Below, piece by piece: positions 16,347 through 23,228 of a stretch of 64,000 nt of DNA; position 1 is the first letter of the stretch, and each line of letters starts with the position of its first letter. A model generated the notes under the pieces. That model was not told where the DNA came from, did not search any database, and saw only the letters and a program-made list of their open reading frames with translations. The position numbers and the translations under genes are program-made. The DNA lies in assembly GCA_022486815.1 (NCBI GenBank), contig JAKVJW010000002.1:80023-144022 (forward strand), written 5' to 3'. Origin of the DNA: Prevotella sp. GTDB taxonomy: Bacteria; Bacteroidota; Bacteroidia; Bacteroidales; Bacteroidaceae.

Positions 16347-16568
16347 CCACATGTTTGGAAGGCATATAACCAAGGGTTGGGAAAGCATGTTACCATAATA
16401 CTGGTAAACACATTACCAAAGTACTGGAATGTATATTACCATAGTACTGGTAAACATATTTCCATAGTAATGGAATGCATATTACCAAAGCCTGGTAAGC
16501 ATATTACCATAGTATGGAGACCACCTTACCGCTAATTGGTAAACTCATTACCAAAGTTTGGTAATGAG
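16340..16568 (+). repeat. ten-unit array of palindromic 22-23-bp repeats
   Basis: Units begin at 16340, 16363, 16386, 16409, 16432, 16455, 16478, 16500, 16522 and 16544. Most have the form CATATTACCATAGTACTGGTAA, itself a dyad (TTACCA, short spacer, TGGTAA). Spacing is 23 bases for the first six steps, then 22. The units are directly adjacent with no spacers, and the period is not a multiple of three, so the array is not coding. After it, 16569-17002 shows an imperfect inverted repeat (16752-16765 with 16773-16786) and no gene. Confidence 0.85.
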
Positions 16569-17002
16569 AAAGAAAAAACAGGAGTTAACTTCGTCACACA
16601 CTTAACAAGATATTTACTGATTCACAGTGCAACTTCTTGAAAGTACTACTGGTTCACTGACAGATTCTTGTTTATCATCCTGATCTAGTATACAATAAGA
16701 ACACAAATCATCGCTTGGAATATTTATCTTCCAAATAGTATTTATAAAATTATTGGGATACCACTCGATTTCAGTGATACCCCAATGTATATAGTCATTA
16801 CTGATAGTCTGCCTGATACATACAAACTACGATAGAATAATGCTGATAATGTGTCTTGCTTATTCATCATCTGAACAGATGTTCTTTTCTCATTGAAGTA
16901 GAAATATCAGTAATTCTATTGTTTCTACGATAGATAAAACAAATAAAAATGTCATCAATATTAGTGGAAATTCTTATCTTTTTCTTATTTATAGATATAA
17001 GA

Positions 17003-17180
17003 ATTGCTTTTATTCTAAAAAAGCAGTATATTTGTATCGTATTGTCAAAACAACTCGGAATTGCGGTAAAAGAAAAATCTTTTACTAAATGTGGCAACGA
17101 GAAAGATGGGGGGAGGCTACTAATCTAATAACCGTTTACTTCATCGCCAATACCATGAAGAGCAGGGAAATACTGCCCTG
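17003..17180 (+). promoter_or_regulatory. promoter and structured leader of the ABC-type conflict operon
   Basis: TTG (17004-17006) and TATATTTG (17027-17034) are 20 bases apart. The leader of about 220 bases holds three hairpins: GTAAAAG/CTTTTAC (17066-17085), CTTCAT/ATGAAG (17139-17160) and CAGGG/CCCTG (17163-17180). It is not the same structure as the rdrA leader, but it is again a long folded leader on a defence operon. Confidence 0.5.
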
Positions 17181-17263
17181 AATATTCTTGTAAAATTCCG
17201 TTTATGATTTCCGGTATTTAGTCGGATATGTATGTTATTACTATAGTTAAAGATTTTTATATT

Positions 17264-18517
17264 ATGAAGTCATCACAAGATGGGAAGACAATGAAATCCG
17301 TAGGAGGGCATACAGCTATTCCTAATTGGTCTGGTTTTATTTATCAAGGTTTATGTGCGGCATACGTGGCACTAAGATTATGTTATGAAGAACCAGAGAA
17401 AGCACAGAAATGTTTCTTGTCACTGGATGCTTATGAAGATTTTGCCATCTTGGATGAGAAAAAGAAATGCTTGTTTCTGCACCAATGCAAATGTTATGGG
17501 CCTAATAGTGGCAACAATTTTTCCAATGAATTTGGCAAAATGCGTCAACGAAAAGAAAAGTATGTAGAAAATGGAAATTGTAAGACAGATGCCAAGCTTT
17601 ACTTTCATTGTAATCAAAATGTTACTGTAGGTGAAAATGTTGTTTTGTATCAATATATTGATCGGGTATCCAATGTAAATCCTGATGAAATTGAAAAGAA
17701 GCTAGGAAGTCTCATTGATAAAATTAACGAAGGCAAAGATATATGTATTAACAAAGGAATTTTTATAAGAAGATTATACTTTTGGATAGATAATAAAGTT
17801 TTGGCAATTCATAGTAAAATAATGAATAATCCAGGACAGACTAGTTTTAATATTGCAAGTGGCGAAATTTTGCCGATTAATAATCTTTATCAAACATTAA
17901 GTGGAGATGGATTCTCGGATCTTATTACGAAAGAAGAAGCAGCCTCTTACATTCGTATCTATTATTTAAAACAAATTGATAAAACCATTGAGATAAAACT
18001 TCAATTGGGGAAAAATATAAATAAATCTGCAATTGCTAATATGAAAAATGTTTTTGCATGTTATCCCTCCCAAAAGTTATGGGAACTTTTTACGAGACTT
18101 AATCCTCAACAAATTGTTAGCGAGATTAAAGATATTGGTGGATGGGAAGGTGATAATGTCAAGTCTTTATTTGGTGTAGTTGATGGGGTGAAGGAATACG
18201 TTTCTTCTAATATGTGTTGGAAAAGCAATGGGGTATATTTAACTCCTAGTACCTTGTCAAAATCAGAAGCTGCTGATGAAATATGTTATGAAATTATTAA
18301 TAATCGTGCGAACCTTAATGTCCTCTTTGATTATAGATGGTTAGTTGCAGATACGAATCGAACTGTGCAAAGTATTGGAAAAGAAGTTCCGAATATATTA
18401 AAGAACACTGAAGATAGGTATGATAATACTACTCGGCAAGAGAGTGATAAGATATTTAATCCTCAGGATATAGGAATTTTAACTATAGATGATAAGAATA
18501 ATGAGAACTATAAATGA
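17264..18517 (+). CDS. ABC-three-component-type system effector with PD-(D/E)XK-like N-terminus
   Basis: A 417-residue protein, first gene of a three-gene operon. The N-terminus reads NWSGFIYQGLCAAYVALRL, then a DAYEDFAI segment (E58-D59) and FLHQCKCY (Q74-x-K76). This is the helix plus D/E-Q-x-K layout of restriction-endonuclease-like domains found in Cap4-type and ABC-3C effectors. The remaining 300 residues contain no motif I can name and may be the ABC-3C C-terminal domain that contacts the partner proteins. The start at 17264 (MKSSQDG) is chosen over 17228. It overlaps the next gene. The expected role is DNA cleavage triggered by the ATPase on infection, by analogy with described ABC-3C systems. 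Confidence 0.72.
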   Translation: MKSSQDGKTMKSVGGHTAIPNWSGFIYQGLCAAYVALRLCYEEPEKAQKCFLSLDAYEDFAILDEKKKCLFLHQCKCYGPNSGNNFSNEFGKMRQRKEKYVENGNCKTDAKLYFHCNQNVTVGENVVLYQYIDRVSNVNPDEIEKKLGSLIDKINEGKDICINKGIFIRRLYFWIDNKVLAIHSKIMNNPGQTSFNIASGEILPINNLYQTLSGDGFSDLITKEEAASYIRIYYLKQIDKTIEIKLQLGKNINKSAIANMKNVFACYPSQKLWELFTRLNPQQIVSEIKDIGGWEGDNVKSLFGVVDGVKEYVSSNMCWKSNGVYLTPSTLSKSEAADEICYEIINNRANLNVLFDYRWLVADTNRTVQSIGKEVPNILKNTEDRYDNTTRQESDKIFNPQDIGILTIDDKNNENYK

Positions 18518-19139
18518 TATTGTGATATTTTGCTTTGAAAAAGCTAAATATCATGTACAGAATATTAATAGCTATCAGTTGGCTTATTTTGATGATGAGA
18601 ATAAACATGATTATTGGATTATTGCAAATGAGTTCGACTTAGATAAACAAGAAGGACTCTTAGAAGAGGTGAAAGGTATTGTGAATGATGCGTCTTTCCT
18701 CAAAAATATATCTATACTCTTCGTCAAACATCAAGGTCAGGTCAATTTATCGGAAGCAGATGATGAAATTATTGAAATAGAGAATGATCCTTATTTTTTC
18801 AAGAAGTATGTATTGTCCTATACAGATGATTCCGTAAATGGATTACTTGATCTTTTGAATAGAGAACGTGTAGGTAAAACAATGAGTGACATTCTAATGG
18901 AAGATGATAATTTCCAACAAATGAAAGATGAAAACGAATTTGGTACCTACCACTTGCTTTATTCATTGGGGCACAAGTTGCCTTTCTTAACAATGAGTGT
19001 CACTCCGAAAGACTTTGATGCCATTGCAAATTTCAATATAAATAATGACAATGACAAACAACTTCTTAAAGAAATTGATTCTATTACCGATGATAATAAT
19101 GAAGTACTGATGAAAAGTCTAATTGAAAAGGAAAACTAA
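18501..19139 (+). CDS. ABC-three-component-type system middle component
   Basis: A small acidic protein of 212 residues located between the effector and the ATPase genes. It overlaps the effector gene by 17 bases and ends one base before the ATPase ATG, so the three are translationally coupled. The N-terminal DIVIFCFEKAKYHV, a YWIIANEF strand and alternating strand/helix pattern fit the middle-component family that links the ABC ATPase to its effector. No enzymatic motif is visible. The upstream ATG at 18489 is an alternative start. The function is inferred from position and gene order rather than from a motif. Confidence 0.65.
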   Translation: MRTINDIVIFCFEKAKYHVQNINSYQLAYFDDENKHDYWIIANEFDLDKQEGLLEEVKGIVNDASFLKNISILFVKHQGQVNLSEADDEIIEIENDPYFFKKYVLSYTDDSVNGLLDLLNRERVGKTMSDILMEDDNFQQMKDENEFGTYHLLYSLGHKLPFLTMSVTPKDFDAIANFNINNDNDKQLLKEIDSITDDNNEVLMKSLIEKEN

Positions 19140-19140
19140 A

Positions 19141-21402
19141 ATGAAAATACTAAAACTTCGAATTCATAACTTCAAAATTTTTGCAGATACAGAGATAGAC
19201 TTCTCTGATGGAAATGCTTTTATCCTTTGCGGAAGAAATGGTTATGGAAAGACGTCTGTTTTTGATGCACTTGAGTTGTTGTTTACGGGTAAAATAAAGC
19301 GATATGAGGATTATGGCAATAAATATCATGATGGAAGATTGACTCTTTATGGTAAGCCTTTAGTACATGATAAGAATGTAACTGATCTTTTTATTGAAGC
19401 TAGCATTCAGATGAATGATGGTAGTATGAAAAATCTCAAAATTGAAGGCGATGTTGAAAATATAGGTATTCCTGTTGACTTTGTTAGTGTTTTCCATAAA
19501 GAAGGTTCTGCTTTTGATATGCCAGAGATTCGTAGCTTATGCAAGCATTATACTCGTATTAATTACTTAAGTCAGGACGAATCTACTGAATATTTGAAGC
19601 AAAATGAAAAAGATCGTTCCAAGCAGATTGAATCATTGTTTAAGACTGACAGTTTTGATGATCAAATTGAAAAAATTAGTAAAGCGAAGAGAGGTTTAAA
19701 TGGGGTTTGTAATACCTATATTGAAAAAAAAGATCGTTTACAAGCAGCTATTGATGCTCTTAATACAAAAATAGAACAATCATCTCAAGAAGTTAAAAGT
19801 GAAATGCATAATATACAGCTTTTTGGGGAAAATAGCATAGCATGGGATGTAGATACTCCGTCCCTTTCTTCTAATGAAATAGACGGAATAATTCAGCAAG
19901 ATGGAGAGCTTGATCATGTTCTTTACTTTATCAGACATAGTGAAGAATATCATTCATTAGTACGGAATAATAAAATCAGACATATTGTTCAACCGGAGAG
20001 ATTACATCAAATTGCATTTTACTATAAGTTTCATACTTCAGATGGCTTATTTAATCAATATAGAAATTTTAGGAATGGTTATCTTAGGTATTATGACAAC
20101 TTAACCATCGAAAATATAAGTAGCAATCATCTACCGCCTGTTGAATCTTTACCTATTGCTATAACAAATGAAGAACGTGATGTATTGGAGAATTTGCGCA
20201 AAGGCACGGCTGATATTCTCTTATCCAGTACCCGACTTCAACAGGTCTGTAATCGTCTGTTAGACAATAGAAGACAGGTTGGTCGGGATTTAAATGAAAC
20301 AGATTTTAATCATTGTCCGGTATGTGGTACAGATTTTAATACCAAAGAATCTCTTATAGCTCATATTAATCAATATGATGAAGAGTTTCTTCGTGCATCT
20401 AATCTTATTTCAAAAAATTCATCGGATACGTTCTCTAAATTTAAAGATAGTTTGCGTGAACAAATTATAGATAAGGTAAAAAAGTATTTCATGGACAATC
20501 ATATTACCGAAGAACTTTATTCGGAATATGATACTGTAAAGAATATTAGTTCAACTGAAGATTATAATCTTGCCATGAGAATAGTTGACAATAGTTTATC
20601 CACAGATTTGTCACTTGAAGAGCTTGAAGAAAGAATGCCACATACACTACAAGATCAAGTAAGGCCTGTTGATGACAATATAGATATAGAATTGCTTCAA
20701 CAAGCCGCAACAAAATATGGTAAGTATTTGTTAGAGCATGTCCAAGAGGAAAATATTGAGCAAAAACGCAAATATTTGTTGGCTTATCAGTGGGAAACAT
20801 GTCTTAAACAGAAAAACAAGGACTCTAATGAGCAAAATAGGTATAATAATCTTATAAGAAAATGTAACGAATATAGAGATCATCTAAGAAGTGTAGAAGA
20901 TAATATTAAGGAACAAAGGGACCAATATATAAATCATGTAGTATCTGACATCGAAGTCCTTTTTTATATTTATTCGGGGCGAATCATGCAAGATTCTTAT
21001 AATGGAAGGGGCATTTTTTTAAAACGAAGTGTGACTAATAGTCAAGTGTCCCGAATACTTTTTGTTTGTGGTGATTATTCAAATGATGTTGATGTTCTTT
21101 ATAATATGAGTAGTGGACAACTTATTTCTATTGCTATTGCATTTCTCTTAGCCTTGAATAAGTTATATGATAAAGCTGATATTCTTGCTATAGATGATCC
21201 TGTTCAGACGATTGATGATATCAATCTTTGGGGATTAATAGAGACAATGCGGCATGAGTTCGGTAATAAGAATATTCTTTTGTCTACCCATGAGGATGAT
21301 AGTGCAGCATGGATTCGTTATAAATTGGATATGATGGGAAGAAAAGCTTTTGCATTAGATATGAGAACGTTAAATAACAAAAAATATGAAAGTGAAAAAT
21401 AA
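19141..21402 (+). CDS. Rad50/SMC-like ABC ATPase of a three-component conflict system
   Basis: A 753-residue ABC ATPase of the Rad50/SMC type. Walker A is GRNGYGKT (residues 31-38), the zinc-hook-like C-P-V-C lies near residue 391 between coiled-coil segments, the ABC signature is M-S-S-G-Q near 656, Walker B is DILAIDDP near 681, and the H-loop is STHED near 715. All ATPase motifs are intact. ATG 19141 is preferred over the TTG at 19123. Such proteins sense or remodel DNA ends. In ABC-3C systems they are proposed to detect invading nucleic acid and license the nuclease component. It is the last gene of the operon. Confidence 0.88.
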   Translation: MKILKLRIHNFKIFADTEIDFSDGNAFILCGRNGYGKTSVFDALELLFTGKIKRYEDYGNKYHDGRLTLYGKPLVHDKNVTDLFIEASIQMNDGSMKNLKIEGDVENIGIPVDFVSVFHKEGSAFDMPEIRSLCKHYTRINYLSQDESTEYLKQNEKDRSKQIESLFKTDSFDDQIEKISKAKRGLNGVCNTYIEKKDRLQAAIDALNTKIEQSSQEVKSEMHNIQLFGENSIAWDVDTPSLSSNEIDGIIQQDGELDHVLYFIRHSEEYHSLVRNNKIRHIVQPERLHQIAFYYKFHTSDGLFNQYRNFRNGYLRYYDNLTIENISSNHLPPVESLPIAITNEERDVLENLRKGTADILLSSTRLQQVCNRLLDNRRQVGRDLNETDFNHCPVCGTDFNTKESLIAHINQYDEEFLRASNLISKNSSDTFSKFKDSLREQIIDKVKKYFMDNHITEELYSEYDTVKNISSTEDYNLAMRIVDNSLSTDLSLEELEERMPHTLQDQVRPVDDNIDIELLQQAATKYGKYLLEHVQEENIEQKRKYLLAYQWETCLKQKNKDSNEQNRYNNLIRKCNEYRDHLRSVEDNIKEQRDQYINHVVSDIEVLFYIYSGRIMQDSYNGRGIFLKRSVTNSQVSRILFVCGDYSNDVDVLYNMSSGQLISIAIAFLLALNKLYDKADILAIDDPVQTIDDINLWGLIETMRHEFGNKNILLSTHEDDSAAWIRYKLDMMGRKAFALDMRTLNNKKYESEK

Positions 21403-21638
21403 TATCACAGATGTCTCTTAAAATCAATTAATTTCTTTTTATCATTCTCATGTACAACATTTTAGGTTCGAAAAAGAATGTTCGACATTTGAATTGGGTA
21501 CCTTTGCATCCATATTCAAAATGGACAAAGTGTGCATTCCGAACGTAAGCCATCAGCCCCCCTCTTGCATAATTCTAGATTTAGTATAGAAGTTGATGAT
21601 AGTGAATAAAACAAAAAGAATGATATAAAATTTATTTT

Positions 21639-22166
21639 ATGGAACAAAACAATGTGTTAACAAAACTTCTTGCAGAAGTGGGAGTGGTACATTACAGGAA
21701 GAACAGAAACGTCTGGATTTCAAAATGCAGCGGAAGGAATTTCATGCAAGAGTTAGAAGAAAAAGCAAAGGAATGTGGTTTGAGAGTAGATGATCAAAAC
21801 GGGGATGCACTAGAGAATATGGCAAATTTAGGAAAAAATGCTTATATCTATTTTATGCCGAATAGTTCAAAAGATGATAAATGGGCTTTTTGCATCGGTT
21901 GGGATAAATGTATAGAAGGTCTTCGCTATGATGTTTCGACTCATGATTGTGATGACAAGAATAAAGTTATCTGTAATCCAAGTATATATAAAAATTCTGG
22001 TACAATCTATTGGCCTTTAGGCTGGGATTCTTTCGGAAGATTAGACGATTCCACTAACTGGAAAGAATTGACAAAAAATATTATAGACAAATTAACTACA
22101 GAATTTAGAGACACAGAAGAACATATTAAGGAAGTAGAAGCAGCAGAAAAGAAATGTATTCCATAA
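21639..22166 (+). pseudogene. internally deleted copy of the PD-(D/E)XK nuclease gene
   Basis: The product (175 residues) matches the first 17 and last 140 or so residues of the intact nuclease at 28633-29871. About 240 residues, including the whole catalytic D, E-x-K core, are missing. The junction lies at a shared GAAG (GGGGAAG of the 5' part joined to GAAGGAATTTC of the 3' part). A one-base deletion early in the copy (CAT-TACAGG against CATCTACAGG) shifts the frame, and the deletion restores it. The C-terminal domain remains open and could still be translated as a stand-alone domain. The 40 bases upstream are also shared with the intact copy. Confidence 0.8.
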
Positions 22167-22325
22167 TTATGACACTCCCGTATATTATAATAAACCAACA
22201 AATAAAAATTATGGCATTTCTCCTTTTGTGAATTTCCAATTTATTCTCTCATTAATCAGGAAAAGTGACTATCTTTGCAAATAATAACATAATCTAAACT
22301 CTTAATGAAAAAGTCCTTATCGTAA
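22080..22325 (+). repeat. 246-bp direct repeat, left copy
   Basis: Matches 29785-30030 without gaps and with two mismatches that I can find. It covers the last 87 bases of the nuclease gene, the intergenic stretch with the promoter of the barrel gene, and the first codons of a decayed signal-peptide gene. The two copies are 7,705 bases apart and enclose RADAR. Confidence 0.9.
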
Positions 22326-22535
22326 GGAAAAGAGGTTGTTCATTCGACTAATCTGAAACCACAATCAAGATTTAAAGACTGTGCATCACTGAATTGAACG
22401 CTATCCTTTAAAATAATTAATTTGCAATATAACCTTTTAAAAAAATAGTAGTAAGCTATCAACTATCTCCGTATTGTGCATTATAATTTTCCGTCTACCT
22501 TTGCGCTTAAAACAATAACCACTCAAAATGGTGCA

Positions 22536-22661
22536 ATGAACATAGAAAGGTTCCGCACAGTCTACAAAAGACTCGAAGTTTATCGGGCGCGTGAGGACAT
22601 ATACTTCAGCCCAGAAGATCAAGGAATCGACATTCTATTACTGGCAGAGGAAATTGCATAA
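22536..22661 (+). CDS. possible 41-residue protein
   Basis: A short frame starting MNIERFRTVYKRLEVY and ending LLAEEIA, with an amphipathic, charged composition. It has its own promoter: TTG (22474) and TACCTTTG (22496-22503) at 19-base spacing, 33 bases before the ATG. I do not recognise it. It could be a real small protein of the island or the start of a truncated gene. The rest of 22326-22896 shows nothing I can assign. Confidence 0.35.
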   Translation: MNIERFRTVYKRLEVYRAREDIYFSPEDQGIDILLLAEEIA

Positions 22662-22896
22662 GGCTTCTCAAAATCAGCTTGCGGAATCAGGATAATTCAT
22701 TCAGATAGGAACTGCATGGTAGTATCGCTGTATCGGTACCATCACGCTAATACTATCAAATAGATGATAGTTTGGTTTATTCCGTTCCTTTGAAAATTAC
22801 ATTACAAATATTGATGGCCACCTATTATTAAATTTCAGGAAGAAGAAATAATATCCTGCCGCAATACTCGTTGAAAGGAGTAGATTGGCATATTGT

Positions 22897-23043
22897 GACT
22901 AATCGTAAATTATTATCCGTGAAAACGAATAAAATGAAGCAAAAATATCAATTTGAGCGGCTGAATATAAAAAATTTGATTATATTTGCAAATCGTAAAG
23001 AGATAAGATATTCCCCTACATTAATGGCGAGGGTGTCTTAAAT
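22897..23043 (+). repeat. 147-bp promoter/leader repeat, copy 2
   Basis: Gap-free match to 12976-13122. The -7 box TATATTTG lies at 22981-22988, and the hairpin region to 23043 is almost unchanged between the copies. Confidence 0.85.
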
Positions 23044-23228
23044 CCAATAGTAGAGATTTACTGAAGGTTTATTTACCAAGCAAATTGGTGAAATCAGTGT
23101 GTTTACCTTCATGCACTATACTTAATCATGAATAACAACCTTTTTGACAAAGCTTATTCACACTGATTTAACTTGTCAATAGCACATGGAAAAGTACTTA
23201 ATAACAGAAAACATATTAAATAAAACTT
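22995..23228 (+). ncRNA. candidate structured leader RNA with pseudoknot, copy 2 (rdrA)
   Basis: Hairpin 1 (23005-23039) is identical to copy 1. TGAAGGT (23062-23068) pairs with ACCTTCA (23105-23111) around the inner hairpin TTTACCAA/TTGGTGAAA (23072-23093). AAATCAGTGTG (23091-23101) pairs over 11 bases with CACACTGATTT (23159-23169), forming the pseudoknot. Relative to copy 1, the outer stem has three base-pair changes and the long-range stem two, all compensated. The last stem ends about 60 bases before the rdrA ATG. It may control rdrA translation or be a functional RNA of its own. Confidence 0.65.

Noticed and set aside
16340..16568. CRISPR array
   Set aside because: Units are directly adjacent and degenerate, with no unique spacers of constant length and no cas genes in the window.
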